This document shows positions 25,949-35,059 of a stretch of DNA of 64,000 nucleotides, one piece after another. Position 1 is the stretch's first letter. Each line of letters starts with the position of its first letter. This DNA is from Cryobacterium lactosi (GTDB lineage: Bacteria; Actinomycetota; Actinomycetes; Actinomycetales; Microbacteriaceae), in assembly GCF_004403945.1 (NCBI RefSeq), contig NZ_SOHM01000008.1:60742-124741 (forward strand). The letters run 5' to 3'. The translations under genes and the position numbers were made by a program. The notes under the pieces are model-generated. The model made no database searches and was not told the DNA's origin. It saw nothing but the letters and a program-made list of their open reading frames with translations.

Positions 25949-28900
25949 ATGGCCCACAACCTCAGCGATCTGCAGATCGCGCGCCTCGTCGGGCCACAGG
26001 CGTATTCGCGCGGGGTGCGGTACGCCAAGGAGGGCCGGGTCGAGGACCAGGTCTGGCAGCTGGGCGGCAGCCGCCTGCTCGGCACCGTCGGCGGCACCCA
26101 GGCCCGGCCCTACGACGTCATCGTGACCTTCCAGCAGGATTCCAACGGCACCGTGGTGCGCGCATCCGGCACCTGCAGCTGCCCGATGGGACTGAATTGC
26201 AAGCACGTCGTCGCCCTGCTGCTGGCCAGCCGGTCCACGGCTGCCGACCTCGCCCGCTCGACGCGTTCGGCGGATTCACAGCGATCCCGCACGGCTGCAC
26301 CCGCCACCTGGCAGAGCGCACTCGCTCCGCTCACCCGGGCGCCGGAAGCCGAACCCACCACGGGCACCGCCCTCGCCCTGCAGTTCGAGTTGCTTCCGCC
26401 GCCGCGGGCCGCACGCCTGCCCACCCCCGCTGTGTCGCTCGCCCGCCTGGGCGTGCGCCCGATGGTGCGCGGCAAGAAGGGCAAGTGGATCAGGGGCAAC
26501 CTCACCTGGGACAACCTCTCCTACTCCCGCGGCATGCTCAACCGCGCCCAGCTGCGAGTGCTCTCGGCGATCTTCGAGCTCTACTCCTCCGGCCAGCGCT
26601 ACCACGTGACCACGGACCCGTGGCTGCACCTGGACGGCTTCGCCAACCGCGCCCTCTGGGGCCTGCTCGGCGAGGCCCGCGAGGCCGGCATCCCGTTCAT
26701 CAGCACCACCCCGGGCCAGGACCCGGTGACGGTCCTGGACGAACCCGCCGACCTGTCCCTCGACATCCGCCGCGATCACGGCGGCCTCACCCTCTCCCCC
26801 ATCGTCTCCCTCGACGGCCGGGTGCTCGACCGCAGCGCCCTGGGCTACATCGGCGACCCTGCGCACGGCCTGTTCACCTGGACGACCAGCAGCACCGACG
26901 TGCGCCTCACCCTCGCCCCGCTCGCCCGCCAGCTCGGCCGTGACCTGCGGGTCCTCGCCTCCGCGCACACCCCGATCACGGTTCCGCCCGACGAGGAGAA
27001 TGTCTTCCTCGCCGACTTCTACCCGTTCCTGCGCGGCCAGCTCTCGCTGATCAGCACCGACGAGTCGTTCGAGCTGCCCGACACCGCCCGGCCGGTCCTG
27101 GCCCTCTCGATCAGCGCGCAGGCGGATGCCCGCATCAACCTGCACTGGGACTGGCAGTACACCGGCGGCGCCGGCAGCACCGGCGAACCCGCCATCGCAC
27201 CACTGCGCGGCCCGGCCACCGAGGACGCTCCGGCCGGCTACCGGGACACGGCCGACGAGGCGCGCATCCTGCAGGTCGTGAGCGGCATAATCGCTGGATT
27301 CCCCGCGCACCAGCCGGCGCTGTTCGCCGCTGAGCTCACCGGGTCCGCCAGCGTGGCCGATTCCCCGGGCATTCTGCGCGCGGACGCGACGCTCGACGGC
27401 GCCCGCATGATCGAGTTCCTGTCGAACGTGCTGCCGGTACTCGAGGCGGAGGACGACCTGCTGGTGCAGTTCGTTGGTGATGCCCCGGAGTACCGCGAGG
27501 CCGCCGAGCCGCCCACCCTCACCTTCGCGACCTCGGCACGGGCCGAGAGCCGGGACTGGTTCGACCTCTCGGTGCGAGTCACCGTCGACGGCGAGGATGT
27601 GCCGTTCGACGAGGTCTTCCGCGCCCTGGCCACCGGCCAGGAACTGATGATCCTTCCGGACGGCACCTACTTCAGCCTGGACCGGCCCGAACTGCAGCAG
27701 CTCCGCCACCTGATCGAGGAGGCCCGCGGTCTGCAGGACTCTCCGAACGATTCGCTGCGCATCAACCGGGCCCAGTCCGACCTCTGGGAAGAATTGCAGG
27801 ATCTCGGCAGCGCCGAAGCCGAGGCCGCGGCCTGGCGCGTCACCCTCGCCGGCCTGGCCGATGGTGCCGAGATCGCCCACCGGGAGCTGCCCGCCGGCGT
27901 GCAGGCATCGCTCCGGCCGTACCAGCAGACCGGGTTCGACTGGCTGGGTTTCCTCTACGACACCGGCCTCGGCGGCGTCCTCGCCGACGACATGGGGCTC
28001 GGCAAGACCCTGCAGGCCATCGCCCTCATCGTCGACGCCCGTGCCCGGCAGACCGAGCGCCGGCCGTTCCTGGTCGTGGCCCCCACCAGCGTGGTGCACA
28101 ACTGGGCCACCGAATGCGCCAGGTTCGCCCCCGACCTCTCGGTCGCCGCCATCACCGAGACCACCGCCAAGCGCGGCGCCTCGCTCACCGAGGCCGTGAC
28201 AACGGCGGATGTCGTGATCACCTCGTACACCCTGTTCCGCCTGGACTTCGACGAGTACGACGCCGTCAGCTGGGCCGGGCTGCTGCTCGACGAGGCGCAG
28301 TTCGTGAAGAATCACAAGTCCAGGGCGCACCAGTGCGCCAAGCGCCTGCAGGCGCCGTTCAAGCTCGCCATCACCGGCACCCCGCTGGAGAACAACCTGA
28401 TGGAACTGTGGTCGTTGCTCTCGATCACCGCTCCGGGCCTGTTCCCCAGCGCCGCCCGCTTCTCCGACTACTACCAGCGCCCCATCGAGACCCAGGCCGA
28501 CGGTGACAGGCTCGGCCAGCTGCGCCGCCGCATCCGCCCATTCATGCTGCGCCGCACCAAGGACCAGGTGGCCAGCGACCTGCCCGCCAAGCAGGAGCAG
28601 GTGCTCGAACTCGAGCTGCACCCCCGGCACCGCCGGGTGTACCAGATGCACCTGCAGCGGGAGCGCCAGAAGGTGCTCGGCCTGCTCGGCGACCTCAACC
28701 AGAACCGGTTCGAGATCTTCAGGTCCATCACCATGCTGCGCCAGCTCAGCCTGGATGCCAGCCTGTACGACGACAAGTACGCCGACATCCCCTCGAGCAA
28801 GCTGGATGTGCTCATGGAGCTGCTCGATGACGTCGTCGCCGAGGGCCACCGCACCCTGATCTTCAGCCAGTTCACCGGCTATCTCGCCAAGGTGCGCGCC

Positions 28901-29302
28901 CGCCTCGACGGCGCCGGCGTGAGCTACTCCTATCTCGACGGCCGCACCCGCAACCGGGCGGCGGCGATCGACGGGTTCAAGAACGGTGACACCTCGGTGT
29001 TCCTGATCAGCCTGAAGGCCGGCGGGTTCGGCCTCAACCTCACCGAGGCCGACTACTGCATCCTGCTCGACCCCTGGTGGAACCCGGCGGCCGAGGCCCA
29101 GGCCGTTGACCGGGCCCACCGGATCGGGCAAACCAAGAACGTGATGGTCTACCGCCTGGTGGCCACCGACACCATCGAAGAGAAGGTGATGGCCCTCAAG
29201 GCCGTCAAGGCCAAACTCTTCGACAGCGTCATGACCGATGGCGCGACCCGCGGAACCGGCCAGGGGCTCACCGCCTCCGACATCCGCGAACTGCTCGAGT
29301 AG
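25949..29302 (+). CDS. SNF2-family helicase with SWIM zinc finger
   Basis: 1117 residues. A SWIM zinc finger at about 75-86 (CSCPMGLNCKHVVALLLA) is followed by a long middle region and a SNF2 ATPase: SLRPYQQTGFDWLGFLY, motif I ADDMGLGKTLQ (about 680), motif II LLLDEAQFVKN (about 780), ITGTPLENN and MLRRTKDQV, then the C-terminal helicase half with LIFSQFTGYL, SLKAGGFGLNLTEADY and DPWWNPAAEAQAVDRAHRIGQ. ATP-dependent remodelling of DNA-protein complexes is expected. The DUF1206 gene starts 5 bp downstream and is probably cotranscribed. Confidence 0.93.
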   Translation: MAHNLSDLQIARLVGPQAYSRGVRYAKEGRVEDQVWQLGGSRLLGTVGGTQARPYDVIVTFQQDSNGTVVRASGTCSCPMGLNCKHVVALLLASRSTAADLARSTRSADSQRSRTAAPATWQSALAPLTRAPEAEPTTGTALALQFELLPPPRAARLPTPAVSLARLGVRPMVRGKKGKWIRGNLTWDNLSYSRGMLNRAQLRVLSAIFELYSSGQRYHVTTDPWLHLDGFANRALWGLLGEAREAGIPFISTTPGQDPVTVLDEPADLSLDIRRDHGGLTLSPIVSLDGRVLDRSALGYIGDPAHGLFTWTTSSTDVRLTLAPLARQLGRDLRVLASAHTPITVPPDEENVFLADFYPFLRGQLSLISTDESFELPDTARPVLALSISAQADARINLHWDWQYTGGAGSTGEPAIAPLRGPATEDAPAGYRDTADEARILQVVSGIIAGFPAHQPALFAAELTGSASVADSPGILRADATLDGARMIEFLSNVLPVLEAEDDLLVQFVGDAPEYREAAEPPTLTFATSARAESRDWFDLSVRVTVDGEDVPFDEVFRALATGQELMILPDGTYFSLDRPELQQLRHLIEEARGLQDSPNDSLRINRAQSDLWEELQDLGSAEAEAAAWRVTLAGLADGAEIAHRELPAGVQASLRPYQQTGFDWLGFLYDTGLGGVLADDMGLGKTLQAIALIVDARARQTERRPFLVVAPTSVVHNWATECARFAPDLSVAAITETTAKRGASLTEAVTTADVVITSYTLFRLDFDEYDAVSWAGLLLDEAQFVKNHKSRAHQCAKRLQAPFKLAITGTPLENNLMELWSLLSITAPGLFPSAARFSDYYQRPIETQADGDRLGQLRRRIRPFMLRRTKDQVASDLPAKQEQVLELELHPRHRRVYQMHLQRERQKVLGLLGDLNQNRFEIFRSITMLRQLSLDASLYDDKYADIPSSKLDVLMELLDDVVAEGHRTLIFSQFTGYLAKVRARLDGAGVSYSYLDGRTRNRAAAIDGFKNGDTSVFLISLKAGGFGLNLTEADYCILLDPWWNPAAEAQAVDRAHRIGQTKNVMVYRLVATDTIEEKVMALKAVKAKLFDSVMTDGATRGTGQGLTASDIRELLE

Positions 29303-29307
29303 CCCGG

Positions 29308-30156
29308 GTGACCGACCTTCCCGCAGACCCGGTGGCCGACCGGGTCGTCGAGGCGCGTGAGCGCATGAAGCAGGCCGCCCAGCGCGCCCACCGCAACCGG
29401 TCGGTGCGGGCGTCCGCCCGGATCGGGCTGCTCGCCAACGGCCTGGTGCACGCCCTGATCGGCGGCATCGGGCTGCGCATCGCGAACGGCCAGCCGGGCG
29501 AGGCCGATCAGCTCGGCGCACTGAGTGCCATCGCCAACGGCCCCGGCGGTCTCGCCGTGCTCTGGCTGTCCACGGTGTCGCTCTGGGGCCTGGCGCTCTG
29601 GCAGGGCACCAACGCCGCGTTCAGCGTGGCGCCGAATCGGCGCATCCTGGTGTTCCGCCGCTGCCTCAATGTGGGCAAGGCCCTCGGCTTCGCGCTGCTC
29701 GGCCTGGTCACCTTCGCGGTGGCGCTGGGTGCCCGCTCCGGCGGACCTGAGGTTGTGCGCGAGGCCGATGCCGCGATCGTGGAGAGCCCGGTGGGCCTGT
29801 TCCTCCTGCTGGCCATCGGCACCACGGTGGGCATCATCGGCGGTGGTCTTCTCTGGCGTGGTCTGCGCCGCAACTTCCGCGAGGAGCTGCGCTACCTCTG
29901 GGGTCCCACCAAGGTCGTGGTGCTCACCCTCGGCGTCTTCGGCCACGTGGCCAAGGGCATCGCCTTCCTGGTCACGGGTTCGCTGCTGGTCGCCGCGGCC
30001 GTGTTCGCCGACTCACGCTGGGTGGGCGGCCTCGACGCCGGGCTGCGCTACCTGCTCACGCTGCAATCCGGCCCGGTGCTGCTGAACGTGGTGGCCGCCG
30101 GCCTCATCGCCTTCGGCCTCTACCTGGTGGCCCGGGCGGCGTTCCTGCGGCACTGA
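29308..30156 (+). CDS. DUF1206 membrane protein
   Basis: 282 residues from a GTG. After a basic N-terminal helix it has six membrane segments arranged as three similar repeats of two helices, each starting with a R-x-G-x-x-A/V-x-G pattern (RIGLLANGLVHALIGGIGLRI; NVGKALGFALLGLVTFAVALG; VFGHVAKGIAFLVTGSLLVAA), the layout of DUF1206. Function unknown. It lies 5 bp after the SNF2 gene. Confidence 0.85.
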   Translation: MTDLPADPVADRVVEARERMKQAAQRAHRNRSVRASARIGLLANGLVHALIGGIGLRIANGQPGEADQLGALSAIANGPGGLAVLWLSTVSLWGLALWQGTNAAFSVAPNRRILVFRRCLNVGKALGFALLGLVTFAVALGARSGGPEVVREADAAIVESPVGLFLLLAIGTTVGIIGGGLLWRGLRRNFREELRYLWGPTKVVVLTLGVFGHVAKGIAFLVTGSLLVAAAVFADSRWVGGLDAGLRYLLTLQSGPVLLNVVAAGLIAFGLYLVARAAFLRH

Positions 30157-30218
30157 CGGGTCGCGGTCAGGCTGGGAGTTGGATGCGGACCGAGCCATCT
30201 GCTTCAATTTCGAAGTAC

Positions 30219-30254
30219 TCTGTGGGTATGAACAACTCTGTGGGCATGAACATT
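30219..30254. repeat. 18-bp tandem duplication at the glutathione peroxidase start
   Basis: CTCTGTGGGTATGAACAA (30219-30236) is followed directly by CTCTGTGGGCATGAACAT (30237-30254). Each copy contains an ATG in the same frame, so the gene has two near-identical start contexts 18 bp apart. Confidence 0.85.
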
Positions 30255-30746
30255 CGCGAGATCCCGCTCACCGCCGCCGACGGCTCCACCACGTCGCTGG
30301 CCGCGTACGCCGACAAGGTGGTGCTCGTTGTCAACGTGGCCTCCCGCTGCGGCCTCACCCCGCAGTACGAGACCCTCGAGCAGTTGCAGCGCACCTACGC
30401 CGAGCAGGGCTTCACGGTGCTCGGCTTCCCGTGCAACCAGTTCGCCCTCGGCGAGACCGGCAGCGCCGAGAAGATCAGCGAGTTCTGCTCCACCACCTAC
30501 GGCGTCACCTTCCCGCTGATGGAGAAGACGAAGGTGAACGGCGGCTCGCAGCATCCGCTCTACGCCGAGCTCACCCAGACGCCGGATGGCGCGGGCAAGG
30601 CCGGCAAGGTGAAGTGGAACTTCGAGAAGTTCGTGATCTCACCCTCCGGTGCGGTCTCCCGCTTCCGCCCGACCACGCTCCCCGACTCCCCCGAGGTCAT
30701 CGCGGCGATCGAGTCCGGCCTGGCCGAGCTGCACCCCGCGTCCTAG
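30228..30746 (+). CDS. Glutathione peroxidase family protein (Cys type)
   Basis: 172 residues from ATG 30228, or 166 from ATG 30246. Thioredoxin fold with the peroxidatic Cys in VVNVASRCGLTPQY (residue 41), the Gln of FPCNQFALGE and the Trp/Asn of VKWNFEKFVI, completing the Cys-Gln-Trp-Asn tetrad. Actinobacteria lack glutathione, so a thioredoxin- or mycothiol-linked peroxidase is likely. TACTCT sits at -12 to -7 of ATG 30228, which suggests a leaderless start there; the second start arose by an 18-bp duplication. Its stop TAG overlaps the stop of the convergent esterase within CTAG. Confidence 0.9.
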   Translation: MNNSVGMNIREIPLTAADGSTTSLAAYADKVVLVVNVASRCGLTPQYETLEQLQRTYAEQGFTVLGFPCNQFALGETGSAEKISEFCSTTYGVTFPLMEKTKVNGGSQHPLYAELTQTPDGAGKAGKVKWNFEKFVISPSGAVSRFRPTTLPDSPEVIAAIESGLAELHPAS

Positions 30747-32278
30747 CGGGTGGCGGGTTCGGCCGCGACAGCGATGCGGGCGCCGGCGTAGGTGCCGGCC
30801 ACCGTGGTGATCTCGGTCGTGCCGGCCGGTTCGCTCTGGTAGCGGATGACCGGCTGGACGTCGACGGGCGCGCCGGCGGCCCAGGCCGGCCAGGCCGGCT
30901 CTCCGCCGGCGATGAAGGCCACCGCGTTGCCGTGCACCTCGTCGGCCAGCCGCTGCGACGGCGCGGGGCCGGCCAACACCTGAACCCGCGGCGCGTCCAG
31001 CGCGTCGAAGAAGAACGGCAGGTCGAGGCAGTGCAGCGCCCCGCCGAGGGTGGGCGAGCGCCACGCGAACGCCCAGAGCCAGGTGAGCGCGGCAACCCGC
31101 TTGGCCGCGAACGCGCTCCTGGCCTCGGCGACCTGGAGCATCACGCCGCGGATGGCGCGGTCTGAGGCGAACTGGCCGAGCAGATCCGCGGTGCCGAGTT
31201 GGTCGTGCGCCGAGGCATAGACGCGCGCGGCCGGGGCGGCGACGCCCAGCCGGACCAGCATCTCGGCGGCGTCTTCGCCGGCGAGCTCGTCGGTGAGGTC
31301 GTTCATGGCGAAGTTGAATTCGTGGTCGGTGCTGCCGAGCATCAACGGTTTGTCGGCGCCGAGACCCGCCAGAACGGCGTCGAGAGTGGCCAGCGGGATC
31401 AGGTCGCCGTCGACGACGGGGCCGAACGGCAGCCCGCCCACGAGGGTGTTCGCGATCTCGCCCAGCGGCCCGGCGGGGCTGTCGGCAGGCAAGGCCGTGG
31501 CCCGCGGCTGCTCGGCGAGGATCTGTTCCTCGGTGAGCGCACCGAGGCCGGCGCGAGTGGGCGCCACCCCGGCCAGCCCGGCGAGGCGGCGACCGGTCTG
31601 CTCGGCCTGGGCCGGTGTGAGGTGGGTGGCCACCCCGGAGATCACGATGGCCCGCGCGAACAACGGGTGTGCGCGCGGCATCGACAGCAGGGTGAGCACG
31701 GCACCGCCGCCGGCGGATTGCCCGGCGATGGTCACCCGGGCCGGGTCGCCGCCGAACCGGCGGATGTTGTCCCGCACCCACTCGAGCGCCAGCAGCCAGT
31801 CGAGCACCCCGCGGTTCAGCGGCGCATCCTCGATCCAGCCGAAACCGTCGAAGCCCAGCCGGTATGACACGTTCACGGTGACCACACCGTTCCGGGTGAA
31901 GCCGGCGCCGTCGTACCAGGGGCTGGCGGCCGACCCGGACGTGTAACCGCCGCCGTGGATGTAGACCAGCACGGGCAGGCCCTGCCCGGCTGGCACCTCC
32001 ACGGGATCGGGCGTGAACACGCTCAGGTTCAGCGTCGAGTCGCCGGGGAAGCTGGGCTCGGGCACCAGGGTGGTGTCGCCGCCGTCGATGCGCTGCGGGG
32101 TGGCGCCGGGGCTACCGGCATCCAGCACACCGTCCCAGGCCGGATGCGGCACGGGCGCGGCTAACCGCAACTCGCCCACCGGCGGGGCTGCGTAGGGAAT
32201 GCCGAGGAAGGCCGCGGAGCCGGATCGCCGACGGCCGCGGACGACCCCCGCTGTGGTGCTGACGTCGACGGTGTCCAT
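30743..32278 (-). CDS. Type B carboxylesterase
   Basis: 511 residues. Family signature FLGIPYAAPPVGELRL near 25-40, oxyanion region VYIHGGGYTSGSA near 112-124, nucleophile Ser in VTIAGQSAGGGAVL (about 187), and a later acid/His pair (one candidate is DEVHGNAVAF near 450). No signal peptide. Hydrolyses esters, perhaps xenobiotic ones; substrate unknown. AGGAAAGG precedes the ATG. Divergent from the dihydrofolate-reductase-like gene. Confidence 0.9.
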   Translation of the reverse strand: MDTVDVSTTAGVVRGRRRSGSAAFLGIPYAAPPVGELRLAAPVPHPAWDGVLDAGSPGATPQRIDGGDTTLVPEPSFPGDSTLNLSVFTPDPVEVPAGQGLPVLVYIHGGGYTSGSAASPWYDGAGFTRNGVVTVNVSYRLGFDGFGWIEDAPLNRGVLDWLLALEWVRDNIRRFGGDPARVTIAGQSAGGGAVLTLLSMPRAHPLFARAIVISGVATHLTPAQAEQTGRRLAGLAGVAPTRAGLGALTEEQILAEQPRATALPADSPAGPLGEIANTLVGGLPFGPVVDGDLIPLATLDAVLAGLGADKPLMLGSTDHEFNFAMNDLTDELAGEDAAEMLVRLGVAAPAARVYASAHDQLGTADLLGQFASDRAIRGVMLQVAEARSAFAAKRVAALTWLWAFAWRSPTLGGALHCLDLPFFFDALDAPRVQVLAGPAPSQRLADEVHGNAVAFIAGGEPAWPAWAAGAPVDVQPVIRYQSEPAGTTEITTVAGTYAGARIAVAAEPATR

Positions 32279-32414
32279 CTGCGGCCTTTCCTGAATGGTG
32301 CGCTGCTGTGGGCTGCTGCTGCGCGGAGGCGACCAGAGTACCCGACGCCCAGGCCGGCGGATTGCACCGTCCGCCCTCTGGCTTCCACGGCGCCACTGCG
32401 AGCAGAATGGGTGC

Positions 32415-32978
32415 ATGGCCAACCTGATCGCCACCTTCATCACCTCCCTGGACGGCTACGTCGCCGACGCGGAGGGCAAGTTCGACTGGAGCACCCCGAG
32501 CGACGAGGTGCACACCTTCGTCAACGACCTCGAGCGGTCGGTGGGCACCTACCTGTACGGCCGGCGCCTGTACGAGGTGATGGTGGCGTGGGAGACCATG
32601 CACCACGGCGACGACGACCAGCCCGCCGTGATGCGCGACTACACCGCGATCTGGCAGGCCGCAGACAAGGTCGTCTACTCCAGCACCCTGGCCGACGTGT
32701 CGAGCCGGCGCACCCGCATCGAGCGCGACTTCGACCCCGAGGCCGTGCGGGCGCTCAAGGCCTCAGCCACCGCCAACCTGTCGATCGGCGGGCCGCACCT
32801 GGCCGCGCAGGCCTTCGCGGCCGGGCTGGTCGACGAGTTGCACCTGCTGGTTTCCCCCGTCATTGTCGGCGGCGGCACCCGGTGCCTTCCGGACGGCCTG
32901 CACCTCGCTCTCGAACTGAAGGACGAGTACGCGTTCCGGAACGGCGTGGTCTACACCAGCTACACGGTTCTTCGATGA
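32415..32978 (+). CDS. Dihydrofolate reductase family protein (RibD C-terminal type)
   Basis: 187 residues. It begins ANLIATFITSLDGYVADAEG and has YLYGRRLYEVM, LSIGGPHLAAQAFAAGLVDELHLLVSPVIVGGGTR, the pattern of the RibD_C/YyaP-like branch of NADPH-dependent reductases. Substrate unknown. CAGAAT lies at -12 to -7 of the ATG, pointing to a leaderless mRNA. Its stop overlaps the ATG of the sugar kinase by 4 bp. Confidence 0.87.
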   Translation: MANLIATFITSLDGYVADAEGKFDWSTPSDEVHTFVNDLERSVGTYLYGRRLYEVMVAWETMHHGDDDQPAVMRDYTAIWQAADKVVYSSTLADVSSRRTRIERDFDPEAVRALKASATANLSIGGPHLAAQAFAAGLVDELHLLVSPVIVGGGTRCLPDGLHLALELKDEYAFRNGVVYTSYTVLR

Positions 32979-33895
32979 CGCGCGCTCCGGGGACCCGGGC
33001 CCTCGTGATCGGGGAGGCTCTCATCGACATCGTGCGCCGCCCCGGCGCCGAGCCGGTCAGCCACGCGGGCGGCAGCCCGATGAACGTGGCTTACGGGCTG
33101 GGCCGGCTGGGCGTGCCCACCACCCTGGTCACCCAGATCGGCGCCGACCCATTCGGCGAGATCATCGCGGAGCACCTGCGCGTGGCCGGCGTCGACCTGC
33201 TGCCGGGGTCGGTCACGCCCGGTGCCACCTCGAGCGCCACCGCCATCCTGGATGCGACCGGAGCCGCCAGCTACGACTTCGACCTGCGCTGGGAGCTGCC
33301 GCAGGTGTCGCTCCCCGCCCCGTGCACCCTGATCCACACCGGATCGATCGCCGCGATCCTGCAGCCGGGCGGGCAGGCCGTGCTCCACGCGTTCACCAGC
33401 GCCCCGGCCGGCACCCTGCTCAGCTACGACCCCAATGTGCGACCGGGCATCATGGGCAACCGCGACGACGTAGTTCGGGCCGTCGAAGAACTCGCCAGAG
33501 CCGCACACGTCGTGAAGATGAGCGATGAGGATGCCGCCTGGCTCTACCCGGGGCAGAGCCTCGATGCGATCCTGCGGGACTACGTCGCGGCCGGGGTGGC
33601 GCTGGTCGCCATCACCCGGGGCGGCGACGGCGCCCTGTTGCGGACCGGCGGGGTCACGACCGAGCTGGCGGCGCATCCGGTGACCGTCGTCGACACCATC
33701 GGGGCGGGCGACTCGTTCATGTCGGGCCTGCTCTACGCGATCCTCGCCGGCGACGCCACCGAGGCGGTGCTGCAGAACGCTCTCGGTGCCGAGGACCTGG
33801 CCCGGCTGGGCCGGACCGCCCTGGCGAGCGCCGCGATCACGGTGTCGCGCGCGGGCGCCAACCCGCCCACGGTCGCGGAGCTGTTCCCGGGCTGA
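32975..33895 (+). CDS. PfkB family carbohydrate kinase
   Basis: 306 residues. Ribokinase fold with the N-terminal signature GGSPMNVAYGLGRLGVPTTLVTQIGADPFGE (about 30-60) and the C-terminal DTIGAGDSFMSGLLYAIL with the catalytic Asp near 245. Phosphorylates a sugar such as fructose or a keto-deoxy acid; specificity cannot be read. Translationally coupled to the preceding reductase-like gene by an ATGA overlap. Confidence 0.88.
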   Translation: MTRAPGTRALVIGEALIDIVRRPGAEPVSHAGGSPMNVAYGLGRLGVPTTLVTQIGADPFGEIIAEHLRVAGVDLLPGSVTPGATSSATAILDATGAASYDFDLRWELPQVSLPAPCTLIHTGSIAAILQPGGQAVLHAFTSAPAGTLLSYDPNVRPGIMGNRDDVVRAVEELARAAHVVKMSDEDAAWLYPGQSLDAILRDYVAAGVALVAITRGGDGALLRTGGVTTELAAHPVTVVDTIGAGDSFMSGLLYAILAGDATEAVLQNALGAEDLARLGRTALASAAITVSRAGANPPTVAELFPG

Positions 33896-34015
33896 TGCAG
33901 ACGGGGTTCGGCAAGTCAATCCCCTTGAACACGGCACCCTCTTTGGCTTTACTGTGCGTACGTTGTCCCCATTGAGTGGGTCTCTGGCAACGGGTTACAG
34001 GAAGTTTGGTGCGAC

Positions 34016-34975
34016 ATGGTGGTCACAACAACCGATACGGCCGTGCAGGTCTCGGTGGAACTCACTCCCGCGGACGGCGTGGTGATCGAGGGAAATTCGC
34101 TGGGGGTCACCATCCGGATCAGGGCGCTCCGACCCGCGTCGATCGAGCACGCCGAGCTGACGCTGATCCGCAAGGTGAACTACACCTATGGTCGGGGCAA
34201 CATCTACGGCGGCGTCTTCCCCGCCCGGGAACGCAGCACCGAACTGATCTCCTCGGTCACCGTGCCGGCGCCTGGCGCGATTCCGGCCGGTCAGACCCGG
34301 GTGCTGTCGGGCAGCCTGAGCATCCCCAGCGACGGCCCGGCATCGGTGCGCGGCGACCTGATCGATGTGGGCTGGTCGGTGCGCTGCGTCCTGCGGGCAG
34401 CCGGCGGGCAGATCATCAAGCGCGAACGCCTGATCGACGTGCAGTCCTGGGGCCAGACCAGCGCCACCGATATCGGCCATCCCCCCGTGGGCGAACACCT
34501 CGGCCAGGTCGCGCTGGAGTTCATCGCGCTGTCCTCCCGGGTGCTCGAACCCGGCACCCCGCTCACCGGCATCCTGCGGGTGCGCCCCCGCGAGGAAGTC
34601 ACGACCAGGGGCGTGCGCGTGCAACTGGTGCGCTGCGAGGAGGTCTGGGGCGGACCCGGCCAGCTCGCCGACCCGGATGCGAGCGAGTCGGAGGGCTACC
34701 GGCATTCGGAGGCCGTGACGGCCGCCGTGACGCTCGGACCGGCCGGCCAGCTCACTCCCGGCAACGTCATCGATCTGCCCTTCACGGTCGAGACGCCCGC
34801 CGGCCTGCCCGCCCCGTCGCTGTCCATCGGCAACCTGCACGTGCGCTGGGAGATTCGGGCGATCGTCGACCTGCCTCTGCGCCTTGACCCCCGGCTGTCG
34901 CTCGACCTGCTCGCCGTCACGGCCAGCCGGCAGCCGAGCGAACCCGGGCAACGCGGGGACCTCGACACGGATTGA
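34016..34975 (+). CDS. Hypothetical protein, possible arrestin-like beta-sandwich
   Basis: 319 residues, cytoplasmic, almost wholly beta-strand in character. Two halves look related: an N-terminal half (VSVELTPADGVVIEGNSLGVTIRIRAL...) and a C-terminal half (LGQVALEFIALSSRVLEPGTPLTGILRVRP, RVQLVRCEEVWGG, DLPFTVETPAGLPAPSLSIGNLHVRWEIRAIVDL). The phrase pattern in the second half, strands ending in a polar F-x-V-x-x-P-x-G-L-P segment, recalls arrestin-like and Spo0M-like proteins. I do not recognise the family with certainty. It stands alone, with AGGAAG 11 bp before its ATG. Its end carries an 11-bp direct repeat (CGGATTGAGAA at 34967 and 34981). Confidence 0.65.
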   Translation: MVVTTTDTAVQVSVELTPADGVVIEGNSLGVTIRIRALRPASIEHAELTLIRKVNYTYGRGNIYGGVFPARERSTELISSVTVPAPGAIPAGQTRVLSGSLSIPSDGPASVRGDLIDVGWSVRCVLRAAGGQIIKRERLIDVQSWGQTSATDIGHPPVGEHLGQVALEFIALSSRVLEPGTPLTGILRVRPREEVTTRGVRVQLVRCEEVWGGPGQLADPDASESEGYRHSEAVTAAVTLGPAGQLTPGNVIDLPFTVETPAGLPAPSLSIGNLHVRWEIRAIVDLPLRLDPRLSLDLLAVTASRQPSEPGQRGDLDTD

Positions 34976-35059
34976 GAAACCGGATTGAGAAGGTGGAGTG
35001 CTGGATAGCATCCGGTTCTCCTGTTGGACAGTGGCCGCCCGGCGGAGCAGCCTGAAGGT

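Noticed and set aside
26276..29521. 1081-residue open frame on the minus strand
   Set aside because: Antisense to the SNF2 helicase, whose motifs are all intact; the frame product shows only compositional bias.
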